Source: CAVVEC01 sp963770485 (GTDB lineage: Bacteria > Acidobacteriota > Terriglobia > Terriglobales > Acidobacteriaceae). Taken from it: a stretch of DNA of 64,000 bases. The stretch's first letter is position 1. The number at the start of each line of letters is the position of its first letter. A program made the position numbers and the translations under genes. Positions 28,513-37,473 of this stretch are shown here, one piece after another. The notes under the pieces were generated by a model. It had not been told where the DNA came from and did not search any database. It saw nothing but the letters and a program-made list of their open reading frames with translations. Where the stretch lies: positions 806,001 through 870,000 of the forward strand of contig CAVYPX010000009.1 of assembly GCA_963770485.1 (NCBI GenBank), given 5' to 3'.

Positions 28513-28755
28513 ATGTTTAGGGGTATAAGTGAACAAAAGGCAACGGGGCTGGGCGCCGTCGTGGGTGGACTCTTTTCGCCTCTCTACTGGACTCTCGTAC
28601 TTTTGTTCTTTGCATTGTTTTTTGCGGCCAGCCGGCTTGGAAATAAGATCTTGAGAGTATTTTTGTTCTGGATTCCAACGCTGGTGGTTTCTGCCTTCGG
28701 CATGACGATTGCGGTACTGCTCACCTGCATGTTTATACATATCAGACGCCAGTAA
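28513..28755 (+). CDS. Small two-helix membrane protein
   Basis: 80 residues from ATG 28513. Two hydrophobic helices (LYWTLVLLFFALFFAASRL; FWIPTLVVSAFGMTIAVLL) are joined by a basic turn. The first 15 codons of the longer frame (from 28468) look non-coding. No family was recognised. Evidence is compositional. Confidence 0.5.
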   Translation: MFRGISEQKATGLGAVVGGLFSPLYWTLVLLFFALFFAASRLGNKILRVFLFWIPTLVVSAFGMTIAVLLTCMFIHIRRQ

Positions 28756-28790
28756 GGCTGAGTAATTCTCGGCAATTCTGGTCTGATCTT

Positions 28791-29687
28791 CTAGAAGAAT
28801 TGCGTCACGCCTTCTTCCAGCACGACCACACGGTCCTCGATGCCCGCTGCCTTGGCTTCCTGCTCCAAGAGCTGCAAAGGTTCGTCGATAGGCTCATGCG
28901 AGAGGCGGAAGGTCCCGTAGTGCATAGGCACCATCCAGCGCGCGTTCAGGTCAAGAAAGGCGCGGGTAGCGTCGGCCGGACTGGCGTGCACGTTGCGGAA
29001 CGATGGAGGATTGTAAGCTCCGATCGGCAACAGCGCCAACTCGGGGGACAAACGTCGGCCGATCTCGCGGAAGCCGGGAAAATATGCCGTGTCCCCCGCG
29101 TGGTAGAGAGAATGTGTGCGATCGCGCAACACATAACCGCCGTAGCCGCGATGTGAATCCTTGATGATCCGCGCGCCCCAATGCCGCGAAGGCACGTGGG
29201 TTATCGTAAGCGCACGATGACGGTAGCTATTCCACCAGTCCAACTCCACTACGTCGCTGAAGCCCAGGTCGGAAACCAGATCTAAAACGTGGTGAGGAAC
29301 CACAATCATCGGAGACCTCACCCGCTGGTGCGCTGCCTGCTGAACCAGAGCGCGCAATGATGGCCGGTGCAAGTGATCGAAGTGCGCATGGGTGACCAGG
29401 ACCAGGTCAATCGGAGGCAGGTCGCGAAGTTGCACCCCTGGCTTCCGCAGCCGCTTCAGCACAAACAGCCAGCGCGCAAAGTTCGGATCGATGATCACGT
29501 TCTGGCCGCCGATCTGAACGAAAAAACTGGCATGGCCGATGAACGTTACGCCCAGTTCCCCATTGCTTACCAATCTGGGCTTGTAGGTCTCGCCGGTGCG
29601 TGGAGTGACCGCAGAGTGGCGCACCAGGCGGCCGAAAGCACGCGCCCGCTTGCGCAGAGCCGGATTCTTGAGACTAGCCTTTATCAT
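28791..29687 (-). CDS. MBL-fold hydrolase, NAPE-PLD-like
   Basis: 298 residues. The metallo-beta-lactamase metal site is complete: THAHFDHLH, H in PSRHWGAR, D in HAGDTAYF and H in MVPMHYGTF. The order and spacing match N-acyl-phosphatidylethanolamine phospholipase D-like and UlaG-like proteins. Substrate unknown; a phospholipid or nucleotide role is possible. It has no operon partner. Confidence 0.9.
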   Translation of the reverse strand: MIKASLKNPALRKRARAFGRLVRHSAVTPRTGETYKPRLVSNGELGVTFIGHASFFVQIGGQNVIIDPNFARWLFVLKRLRKPGVQLRDLPPIDLVLVTHAHFDHLHRPSLRALVQQAAHQRVRSPMIVVPHHVLDLVSDLGFSDVVELDWWNSYRHRALTITHVPSRHWGARIIKDSHRGYGGYVLRDRTHSLYHAGDTAYFPGFREIGRRLSPELALLPIGAYNPPSFRNVHASPADATRAFLDLNARWMVPMHYGTFRLSHEPIDEPLQLLEQEAKAAGIEDRVVVLEEGVTQFF

Positions 29688-29900
29688 CCGATGCTGGCCG
29701 AAATGCTTGGTCGAATCCGATAAACAACGATTCCAAAACCCTAATGCCGGGACGGACTAAAGCCCCAGCCATATACGACGTTCTGAAGGGTGAGCGGAGT
29801 TGTCCTCATTCTAAGACAATCTGTGACGGATTGCTTGACCGGAGTACAGCCGTCAGTTCTAATTCTTGTTCGGGCTGGCGACAGTAAACAGGAGCGGATT

Positions 29901-30782
29901 ATGCGGGTAGCTTTTCTAGGTTTGGGAATCATGGGGCGCGCGATGGCGTCCAATCTGGTCAAGGCAGGGAACGAGGTGACGGTGTGGAACCGCACTCCAG
30001 GAAAAGATGTGGAAGGCGCGCGAACCGCTGCATCGCCCGCCGAGGCCGCCCGCGAGGCTGAGGTAGTCTGGACCTGCGTCTCGGACACGAAGGCAGTCGA
30101 GAGCATCTTGTTCGGACCGCAGGGCGTGCACGAGTCTCTGGCCCAGGGAATGACCATCGTGGACTCCAGCACGATCTCGCCTTCGGCGACTCGCCACTTT
30201 GCCGAGCGCGTGCGCGCCAATGGAGTTCAATACGTGGACGCTCCGGTAACCGGATCCAAGGCCGGGGCCGAGAGCGGCACTCTGATCTTCATCGTGGGCG
30301 GGGAGGAAGCAGCTATTGAGAAGCTGAAGCCCTTGTTCGCCGCCACAGGTAAGAAGTTTTTCCGTATGGGAGACATCGGCAAAGGGCAGATTGCCAAGCT
30401 GGTCATGAATCTTCAGATTGCGCTCATTTATGAAGGCTTTGCTGAAGCGCTCACCCTAGCCACCAAACTGGGCGTGGATGCCGAAGTCCTGTTGCCTTTG
30501 ATCGAAGCCTCGATGGTGCGTTCCGGAGTGGTGGAGTACAAGGCTCCGTTTGTGTTGAAGCGTGACTTCTCCCCGAATTTTCCGCTGCGCTTGATGTACA
30601 AAGACCTCCGGCTCGCGATGGATGCGGCCAAGGAAGTCCGGGTGAAGCTGCCGGGGCTGGAGACAGTGAAAGAAATCTATGAAGTGGCCGCCGAGGACGG
30701 GCACGGCGATCTCGATTACGCTGCGACCCTTACTCTGTTGGAAAAATGGGCCGGAGTCCAGGTGAAGAAAGCTTCAGCCTGA
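29901..30782 (+). CDS. 3-hydroxyisobutyrate dehydrogenase-like NAD(P)-dependent oxidoreductase
   Basis: 293 residues from ATG 29901, preceded by GGAGC. An N-terminal Rossmann motif (GLGIMGRAMASNL) is followed by the substrate signature DAPVTGSKAGAESGTL and the catalytic Lys segment GKGQIAKLVMN. The family reduces or oxidises short beta-hydroxyacids (3-hydroxyisobutyrate, tartronate semialdehyde, succinic semialdehyde). The precise substrate is undefined. A role close to glycerate metabolism of the gene at 25505 is possible but they are not in one operon. Confidence 0.9.
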   Translation: MRVAFLGLGIMGRAMASNLVKAGNEVTVWNRTPGKDVEGARTAASPAEAAREAEVVWTCVSDTKAVESILFGPQGVHESLAQGMTIVDSSTISPSATRHFAERVRANGVQYVDAPVTGSKAGAESGTLIFIVGGEEAAIEKLKPLFAATGKKFFRMGDIGKGQIAKLVMNLQIALIYEGFAEALTLATKLGVDAEVLLPLIEASMVRSGVVEYKAPFVLKRDFSPNFPLRLMYKDLRLAMDAAKEVRVKLPGLETVKEIYEVAAEDGHGDLDYAATLTLLEKWAGVQVKKASA

Positions 30783-30809
30783 AGTCCGCCGCTGCCCAAC
30801 CGCGCGATC

Positions 30810-32105
30810 TCACGCGTATTCCCAGCGCTGCGCGATTCTCCGGGCAATCGCAAACAGCACGAAGCCAATCGCGAGCAGCACTGAGACCTGCGGCCAAAGG
30901 TGCGAAACCGGTTCATCCCGCCAGAACACTTTGGTGAAACCGTCGATCGCCCAGGCATTGATCGTCAGTAATCCAGCTTTCTGCATCGCTTCCGGCATAA
31001 GAAAGCGGGGAAACATGCTGCCGCCAACCGAAGACATGATTAGAATCACCAGCGTCGAGAGCGCGCCCAATTGTGCCCGAGTGCGGCAGATGCTGGCCAG
31101 CAGCATGCCAAAGGCACCCACCGCAAACGCGGTGCACACGCCCATCACCACGAAGCCGGGAATATGGTCAAAGAAATCGAGCTTGAACACAGCCCAGGCC
31201 CAGAGGAACATCAGCACCAGTTGCGAGAACGCCAGCAGGGTGTTGAACGCCAGCTTGCCTGCCAACAGCGCGGTCATGGTTACACGCGAACTGAGCACGC
31301 GATCCAAGGTGCCACTGTCGGCTTCATCCAATAGCGACCCTGCCGCACCGCTCGCGGTAAAAAGCAGGAACATTACGCCGATCGCGGCCGCATAGAAAGA
31401 TACCATCGGATTGTTCTTGTTTTCTCCGACTACCGCCCGGGTCTTGACCGCGATGATCCCGCTGTTGCTGGGGCCATTGCCGGTGGCGGTTTCGCTGCTG
31501 CTGGTTCCCGCACTCTCATGCTGACGTAGCTGTTCGAGGCCGGCTTCCATCCGCTTGCGTTGCTCGGGCGTTAATCCGCCGACGAGCTGATCTAAGTACT
31601 CTGATCCCTGCTCCGCCATGACGCTCGGCATGGAAGTCATGGCGACCTTTTGCAGAAGGCCTGCGACCATCTGCCACGCCACCATGTCACTGCTGTCGTT
31701 GAGGAGCTGAATCGCCGGGCGGTCCTGGTCGCCACGAAAGGAAATCGGATTCTCGCCGAATCCATGGGGAACGATCAGCGCGACCGGCGCGTCGCCCGCT
31801 TTCACTGCCGCTTCCGCGGTTGCCGCCGTATATTCCTGAGGCTGTACAGCTTTGTTATTGGATCCGGGTCTCGTCCTTATGACGAGAGAGCCTTCTCGCT
31901 CCAGACCTTGTACTAGTCTTTGCGATGCATGGCTCCGGTCCTCGTCCACCACGATGACGGTGATTTTCGGTGCGGTGTCACGCCGGCCGCCAAAGATCAC
32001 GGCAAAAATGCTGAAGAAGGTGATGGGCAGGATGAAACTCAACGCCAGCGCGGCCCGATCACGGCGCAGGGAGACCATGGCGGTGCGGATGATGGGGACG
32101 ATCAA
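30810..32105 (-). CDS. ABC-2 type exporter, membrane subunit
   Basis: 431 residues. One N-terminal membrane helix (LALSFILPITFFSIFAVIF), a large outside domain (residues about 45-250) and five further helices at the C-terminal half make a typical ABC-2/YhgE-like permease. Its start overlaps the ATPase stop by four bases. With the next gene it forms a drug or lipid exporter of unknown cargo. Confidence 0.9.
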   Translation of the reverse strand: MIVPIIRTAMVSLRRDRAALALSFILPITFFSIFAVIFGGRRDTAPKITVIVVDEDRSHASQRLVQGLEREGSLVIRTRPGSNNKAVQPQEYTAATAEAAVKAGDAPVALIVPHGFGENPISFRGDQDRPAIQLLNDSSDMVAWQMVAGLLQKVAMTSMPSVMAEQGSEYLDQLVGGLTPEQRKRMEAGLEQLRQHESAGTSSSETATGNGPSNSGIIAVKTRAVVGENKNNPMVSFYAAAIGVMFLLFTASGAAGSLLDEADSGTLDRVLSSRVTMTALLAGKLAFNTLLAFSQLVLMFLWAWAVFKLDFFDHIPGFVVMGVCTAFAVGAFGMLLASICRTRAQLGALSTLVILIMSSVGGSMFPRFLMPEAMQKAGLLTINAWAIDGFTKVFWRDEPVSHLWPQVSVLLAIGFVLFAIARRIAQRWEYA

Positions 32106-33055
32106 TCGCGCAACTCCCTTCCCGTCAAGTGCAGGAACACCGACTCCAGGTTCGGCCGGCGCAGCGCTACGTCAACCAGTTCGAGACCGGCTCCGGCCGC
32201 ATCATCGAGCAAGCCGGCAATTTCCGTGGGGTGCTCAACGCTGAACTGTGCCATAGAGTCAACCAGTCGCCCTCCATGCTGCTTGACCCACGCAGCCACT
32301 CCATCAGCCGGGTCCGCAAAGCGCACCAGCACCTGGCTGCGTGAGGCGAAAGCGTCGCGCACAAGCTCTTCTTTCGTGCCCAGAGCGATGATGCGCCCGT
32401 GGTCCACGATCGCGATCCGATCGCACAGCCGTTCCGCTTCTTCCATGTAGTGTGTGGTGTAGATGATCGCAGTCCCCTCGCCATGGAGTTTTTCGATCAT
32501 CTCAAAGATGCGATTGCGCGACTGCGGATCCACTCCCACGGTTGGTTCATCCATCAGTACCAACTTCGGCCGGTGGATGATCCCAGCTGCCATGTTCAGC
32601 CGCCGCCTCATTCCACCGGAGAGGTTCTTAGCCAGCTCTGCGGCCCGGTCTTGCAGCGAAGACCAGTCGAGGCACCATGCAACCGCTTGTTGCAGCCCGG
32701 TTCCGGCCAGCCCGTGGTATCGCCCGAAAGATTCCAGATTCTCCCTGCACGTGAGTCGCGGATAGAGGGCCAGTTCTTGCGGCACCCATCCCAGCGCTGC
32801 GCGCGATGCGGCTGAATTGGCCGCTGAACCAAAGACCGCTACCCGGCCTGCATCCGGAACCACGCGGCCAACAATGCTGCGGATCAGCGTGCTCTTGCCC
32901 GCACCATTCGGCCCAAGCAATCCCAGGCATTCGCCGCTGCGCAGTTCGAGCGTAATGCCATCGAGGGCCGTCACCTGGCCGAAGCGCTTGGCCACCGCTT
33001 CGATCTGCAGCGGCAGCAACGGGGATGGAATCGGCCCTCCGGGCACAGACAACAT
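32102..33055 (-). CDS. ABC transporter ATP-binding protein, DrrA-like
   Basis: 317 residues. Walker A (LGPNGAGKSTLIRS), signature (LSGGMRRRLNMA), Walker B (LVLMDEPTVGVDP) and H-loop (YTTHYMEEAERL) are complete. The C-terminal extension after residue 230 matches the DrrA/YhcH class used with ABC-2 permeases. GGGAG precedes ATG 33055. Forms an operon with the permease. Confidence 0.95.
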   Translation of the reverse strand: MLSVPGGPIPSPLLPLQIEAVAKRFGQVTALDGITLELRSGECLGLLGPNGAGKSTLIRSIVGRVVPDAGRVAVFGSAANSAASRAALGWVPQELALYPRLTCRENLESFGRYHGLAGTGLQQAVAWCLDWSSLQDRAAELAKNLSGGMRRRLNMAAGIIHRPKLVLMDEPTVGVDPQSRNRIFEMIEKLHGEGTAIIYTTHYMEEAERLCDRIAIVDHGRIIALGTKEELVRDAFASRSQVLVRFADPADGVAAWVKQHGGRLVDSMAQFSVEHPTEIAGLLDDAAGAGLELVDVALRRPNLESVFLHLTGRELRD

Positions 33056-33452
33056 GCTATCTCCCGAGTTTCGCGACCGACATCATATTACTCGTACGGC
33101 GCAGGACGGGTGTAGAGGTCCAGAACCATCTGCCTGTGCTCAACCCTGTCACGCTCGCAAGAGAGTTGGAGCAGGTCCACAAAACTCCCGAACCAGGGAC
33201 TACGCGAAAGTCATAAATGGGACAGATCAGGTCTGCCACGCACGACCCCATCCCACAGCAACGTGCGCTCTGGCCTATTGCACCTCTACTCCATCCGGAA
33301 GATTTATCGCACGGTTGCACCGAGTCCTGGCCCTGTCCCTGGCGGTACTTCGGTAACCGCCCCGGAGCACCTATTACAGAACTATTACACACAGCGACCA
33401 CCCGCCCTGATAGCTTAACCGGAGCATTCCACTCCAAGTACAGGGACCCCGC
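33056..33452. other. Intergenic, divergent upstream region
   Basis: 397 bases between the ABC ATPase and the desaturase. No convincing ORF, promoter or repeat was seen. Confidence 0.4.
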
Positions 33453-34370
33453 ATGGAACTCGAAGCACTAAACCGCAAACCAGCCGCCGACAACGAAATC
33501 AACTGGGTAACAACAATTTTCATGGCTCTGTTTCACCTCGGGGCGATTGCTGCGTTCTTCTTCTTTACTTGGAAGGCATTTTTCGTATCAATGTTTCTGT
33601 GGTGGGTCTCGGGGAGCCTGGGGATCGGCATGAGCTACCACCGGCTGCTCACTCACCGGGGATACAAAACGCCGAAATGGGTTGAATATTTTCTGACGGT
33701 TTGTGCGACCTTGGCGCTCGAAGGCGGGCCGATTTTTTGGGTAGCGACCCACCGCATTCATCACCAGTTTTCTGATCAGGAGGGCGATCCGCACTCGCCG
33801 ATCGACGGCAAGTGGTGGGCGCACATGGGCTGGATTCTGACCGGAAAATCCATGCATCACGACACCACCACCCTGGCCCGTTATGTCCCTGACCTGGCGA
33901 AAGACAAATTCCACGTCTGGATTACCAAGTATCACTACGTGCCGATCATTGTCTTAGGTCTGATATTGCTTGCCATCGGTGGCTTGCCCTTCCTCATGTG
34001 GGGCATTTTCTTCCGCACAGTGATTGGCCTACACGCGACCTGGCTGGTGAACTCCGCGACTCACACTTGGGGCTCGCGCCGGTTCGAGACGCGAGACCTC
34101 TCGACCAACAATTGGCTGGTGGCGATCCTCACCTTCGGCGAGGGCTGGCACAACAACCATCACGCGCATCCAGTGTCTGCCCGGCATGGCTTGAAGTGGT
34201 ACGAGGTTGATATGAACTGGTACGGCATCTGGGCGCTGAAGAAATTGGGACTGGCGCGTCATGTTTATCGCGTGCGCATGTCGAAACTTCCGCCGACGCC
34301 GGCTGTGCTGAACCCGATTACGACACTTGATCTCCGCGCCACAACGTCTTCCGCGGCATCGGCCGACTAG
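33453..34370 (+). CDS. Acyl-CoA/acyl-lipid desaturase
   Basis: 305 residues, a membrane di-iron fatty acid delta-9 desaturase type. The three His boxes are complete: HRLLTHRG, HRIHHQF and GWHNNHH. Four or more membrane segments fit the family (AFFFFTWKAFFVSMFLWW; PIIVLGLILLAIGGLPFL). It introduces a cis double bond into a saturated acyl chain, with a likely role in membrane fluidity. ATG 33453 follows CAGGGA. Confidence 0.92.
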   Translation: MELEALNRKPAADNEINWVTTIFMALFHLGAIAAFFFFTWKAFFVSMFLWWVSGSLGIGMSYHRLLTHRGYKTPKWVEYFLTVCATLALEGGPIFWVATHRIHHQFSDQEGDPHSPIDGKWWAHMGWILTGKSMHHDTTTLARYVPDLAKDKFHVWITKYHYVPIIVLGLILLAIGGLPFLMWGIFFRTVIGLHATWLVNSATHTWGSRRFETRDLSTNNWLVAILTFGEGWHNNHHAHPVSARHGLKWYEVDMNWYGIWALKKLGLARHVYRVRMSKLPPTPAVLNPITTLDLRATTSSAASAD

Positions 34371-34452
34371 AAAGTCGTTCCCCAAGTCTGGTTCGTCCTG
34401 CCGGGAACCGCCGGAAGCACGGGCATTTCCGCTCGCCTCCCTCACAACGCGC

Positions 34453-34458
34453 TAAAAT
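34453..34458 (+). promoter_or_regulatory. -10 box of leaderless histidine kinase mRNA
   Basis: TAAAAT six bases before ATG 34465, no Shine-Dalgarno. Confidence 0.5.
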
Positions 34459-34464
34459 CCTGCT

Positions 34465-35403
34465 ATGCGCATTACCAGCCGGCGCAAAGCGACCATCACC
34501 TTCCTCGTTCTCGGCGTTACCCTGGCCGGGGTCGCGGTGGCAGTTGGAATGGGCTGGATTATCCTGAACTGGCGGCTGGACGTCAAAGTTTTTCTGGGCA
34601 TCATTTTCTTCTGCGCGATCACCGCAGGACTGGTTCTCAACACCATTTTTCTGGTGCGTGAAATCCGGCGCAACGAGCAGCATGACAGCTTTATCAATGC
34701 TGTCACCCACGAACTGAAGACCCCCATCACTTCCATCCGCCTCTACCTGCAGACGCTGCAACACCGCGAAGTGGATCAGGCCCAGCGCCGGGAATTCTAC
34801 CGCCTCATGCTGGACGATACCGACCGTTTGCTGGGCACGGTCGAGCAGGTTCTAAAGGCGGGAATCGCGGGGCACAAACGCAGCAGCCGCCAGCGGGTTC
34901 CGATTGACTTCGGCGGCCTGGTTCGCGAATGCGTGGACGTTGCCCGCAGCGGCCATCACCTTCAGCCCGAGGCTCTGCGATTCGAACCTGTGGTCAACCA
35001 CGGCGAAGATGCCGGCGTCAACGGCGATCCCGAGGAGTTGCGCACCGCAATTTCCAATGTGCTGGACAACGCCATCAAGTATTCCGGCGAGCGCGTGGAT
35101 GTTTCCGTCCGCCTCGAAACGCCCGATGAAAAGCACATAACGCTGAGCGTTCAGGACCACGGGCTTGGCATTCCTCCTCAGGAACTGAAACGGATCTTCA
35201 AACGTTTCTACCGCGTCGCCAACCGCTCGGTGGCGCGGGTCAAAGGCACCGGCCTCGGTCTGTTCATTGTTCGCGCGATTGCTGAGAAACACGGCGGCCG
35301 GGTGTTCGCGCAGAGCGAAGGGGAAGGCCGTGGCACCACAGTGGTTCTTGAACTGCCGAGAAGCACAACACAGAACGATGTCGCTCGGGAGAGCCTGGTA
35401 TGA
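34465..35403 (+). CDS. Sensor histidine kinase
   Basis: 312 residues. Two membrane helices (residues about 10-65) with hardly any sensor loop between them. HisKA: AVTHELKTPITSIRLYL holds the phosphorylated His. ATPase: NVLDNAIKYS (N box), DHGLGIPP (G1), GTGLGLFIVRAI (G2). The lack of a sensory domain suggests the helices or a partner sense the signal. It overlaps the response regulator by four bases (ATGA), so the pair is co-translated. Confidence 0.93.
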   Translation: MRITSRRKATITFLVLGVTLAGVAVAVGMGWIILNWRLDVKVFLGIIFFCAITAGLVLNTIFLVREIRRNEQHDSFINAVTHELKTPITSIRLYLQTLQHREVDQAQRREFYRLMLDDTDRLLGTVEQVLKAGIAGHKRSSRQRVPIDFGGLVRECVDVARSGHHLQPEALRFEPVVNHGEDAGVNGDPEELRTAISNVLDNAIKYSGERVDVSVRLETPDEKHITLSVQDHGLGIPPQELKRIFKRFYRVANRSVARVKGTGLGLFIVRAIAEKHGGRVFAQSEGEGRGTTVVLELPRSTTQNDVARESLV

Positions 35404-36236
35404 GCCGCGTGCTGATTGTGGAAGATGAAGCCCATCTCGCCAACGGATTGCGCTTTAATCTCGAGGCGGAAGGGCACGACGTCGAAGTCGTCGGCGATGG
35501 CGAGAGCGCGCTCGACCTGCTGCTGAGCCAACGGAGCAGCGATAAACGGGAAAGCGGCAAACGAGAGAACGGCAAGCGCGAGAACGGCAAGCGCGAAGCC
35601 CGCCGGCGTCAAGACTTCGATGCGGTGGTGCTCGATGTCATGCTTCCCGGCAAAGACGGCTTCTCCGTGGCCGCGGAATTGCGCGCGGCGAAAAATTTCA
35701 TTCCCGTGCTCATGCTGACTGCGCGCGGCCGGCCTGAAGACGTGCTTCAGGGATTCGCCTCCGGCGCCGACGACTATCTGCCCAAGCCCTTCGAACTCCC
35801 CATCTTGCTGGCCCGGCTTCAGGGTTTGTTGCGGCGTCGCGAATGGACACGAGTGAGCCAGCCCGCGGCTGCAGACACCGCTTCCTCAAAGCAACCAGGC
35901 CCTGCGGGAGTCACCGAATATGACGTGTTCTCGTTCGACCGGCGAACCATTGATTTTGGAAAGCTGGAGCTGCGAGTCAACGGCAACATCATTCAACTCA
36001 CCCTGATGGAGGCGGAGTTCTTGCGTTACCTGATCCGTAACAGCGGACGCACCGTTTCCCGTAAGTCGATCCTGGAGGAAGTCTGGGGACTGCGCGAAGA
36101 CACCGATACACGCGCCATCGACAACTTCATCGTCCGGCTGCGCCGCTACATCGAAGACGATTCGTCCAACCCAAACCACTTGCTCACTGTTCGCGGCGTG
36201 GGCTACCGATTCGTACCAGAACCAGAGAAGAGCTGA
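35400..36236 (+). CDS. OmpR-family response regulator with in-frame repeat insert
   Basis: 278 residues, longer than the usual 230. A receiver domain (IVEDEAHLANGL; phospho-Asp in VVLDVMLPGKDG; Lys in LPKPFELP) and a C-terminal winged-helix OmpR domain (LMEAEFLRYLIR; SILEEVWG) are present. A repeat insert KRESGKRENGKRENGKREA separates helix 2 and strand 3 of the receiver (DNA 35544-35603). A further loop of about 30 residues precedes the DNA-binding domain. It forms an operon with the kinase. Confidence 0.92.
   Translation: MSRVLIVEDEAHLANGLRFNLEAEGHDVEVVGDGESALDLLLSQRSSDKRESGKRENGKRENGKREARRRQDFDAVVLDVMLPGKDGFSVAAELRAAKNFIPVLMLTARGRPEDVLQGFASGADDYLPKPFELPILLARLQGLLRRREWTRVSQPAAADTASSKQPGPAGVTEYDVFSFDRRTIDFGKLELRVNGNIIQLTLMEAEFLRYLIRNSGRTVSRKSILEEVWGLREDTDTRAIDNFIVRLRRYIEDDSSNPNHLLTVRGVGYRFVPEPEKS
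35544..35603. repeat. 15-bp in-frame tandem repeat in response regulator
   Basis: Four 15-bp units coding KRESG, KRENG, KRENG and KREAR. The second and third units are near-identical. The insertion expands a loop in the receiver domain without breaking the frame. Confidence 0.8.
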
Positions 36237-36299
36237 CGTAGCCCATCACTAGCAAGCCTCTGCTCCGGTAGTGCGTCAGTCTGGCTCTTGTCTTAAACG

Positions 36300-36343
36300 G
36301 CGTCATCCCGAAGTCCCGGCTCTCCAGCGAGGGATCTTGCGTG
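36300..36343. repeat. REP family 1 (half element)
   Basis: GTCATCCCGA with AGCGAGGGATCTTGC, the same core as in 37377, 50566 and 61022. Confidence 0.4.
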
Positions 36344-36388
36344 GAGTATTTCAAAACTGCATCACTGCCTCTGCTACCATCCAGCAGT

Positions 36389-37312
36389 ATGATTCGAGAA
36401 ACGCTGTCTATACTTATGCTTTCTTGTTCCATGCTTGCTCAAACTCAGTCTGCCCAAACCCTGTCCGCCCAAACACAATTGGTTCTGCTCGGCACCGGCA
36501 CTCCGCACCAGGCGCCCGAACGATCGGGGCCGGCCAGCGCTGTGGTTTACAAGGACAACTCTTATCTTTTCGATGCTGGGCCGGGCGTAGTCCGCAGGGC
36601 AGCCGCGGCCGCTGCGCAAAAGAAAATTCCCTCCCTGGAGCCTCCCAAGCTTCGCCGGCTGTTTCTGACGCACCTGCATTCCGATCACACCCTGGGCCTG
36701 CCTGACCTGATCTTCAGTCCGTGGGTCGTCGGCCGCACCGAGCCCATGGAAATCTACGGCCCCAAAGGCACGCGCGCCATGGTGAAGCACATTGAAGCAG
36801 CGTGGAGCCAGGACATCCACATCCGCGTCGATGGCCTCGAGCATGCCAACACCACTGGGTACAAAGCCGTGGTTCACGAAATAAGCGCGGGATATGTCTA
36901 TCATGACGGACCGGTGACCATCACAGCCATTCCCGTGCATCATGGTTCCTGGCCGCAGGCTTTCGGCTATCGCGTACAGACACCGGACAAGGTCATTGTG
37001 ATTTCGGGGGATTGCTCTCCCAGTCCGGCGCTGATTGAAGCCTGCAATGGCTGCGACATCCTGCTACATGAGGTGTATTCCCGGGCTGGAATGGAACAGA
37101 GCGGCGGCCCCGACTGGGTGAAATACCTTAGTCAATTTCACACCGCGACCGATGAGCTCGCGGCCATCGCAAAGAAGGCGCATCCCAAGCTGCTGATCCT
37201 CTATCACCAGGTTTTTTCTCCGCTTGCCCAGACTCCCGATGCGCTTCTCGAAGAGATTCACCGATCCTACGACGGCGCAGTCGTGTCCGGAAGTGATTTG
37301 GATGTTTACTGA
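36389..37312 (+). CDS. Secreted MBL-fold hydrolase (RNase Z/arylsulfatase-like)
   Basis: 307 residues from ATG 36389; the in-frame GTG 36341 would add a REP-derived N terminus. A signal peptide (residues 1-20) is followed by a QSAQTLSAQTQ duplication. Metal motifs: THLHSDHT, H in VHHGSW, D in SGDCSPS and H in YHQVFSP. The fold is like RNase Z/AtsA but export makes tRNA processing unlikely. A periplasmic phosphoester or sulfoester substrate is possible. Confidence 0.87.
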   Translation: MIRETLSILMLSCSMLAQTQSAQTLSAQTQLVLLGTGTPHQAPERSGPASAVVYKDNSYLFDAGPGVVRRAAAAAAQKKIPSLEPPKLRRLFLTHLHSDHTLGLPDLIFSPWVVGRTEPMEIYGPKGTRAMVKHIEAAWSQDIHIRVDGLEHANTTGYKAVVHEISAGYVYHDGPVTITAIPVHHGSWPQAFGYRVQTPDKVIVISGDCSPSPALIEACNGCDILLHEVYSRAGMEQSGGPDWVKYLSQFHTATDELAAIAKKAHPKLLILYHQVFSPLAQTPDALLEEIHRSYDGAVVSGSDLDVY

Positions 37313-37376
37313 AGCCGAGATTGCGATTGGGCTTATTGAGACTTGCAGAATATTGTGACACTTCAAGCAAATTGTT

Positions 37377-37459
37377 ATTCCGAGCGTAGTGAGGAATCTG
37401 CAGTTCCTTGGGGTTTGCGAAAATGCAGATTCCTCGCGCAAAAGGGGGGCGCTCGGAAT
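37377..37459. repeat. REP family 1 long inverted repeat
   Basis: Outer arms ATTCCGAGCG and CGCTCGGAAT pair perfectly, and the inner arms GAGGAATCTGCA and TGCAGATTCCTC pair over 12 bp. The structure is a bulged hairpin of about 83 bp. Confidence 0.7.
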
Positions 37460-37473
37460 CGTTACTTCCGACC

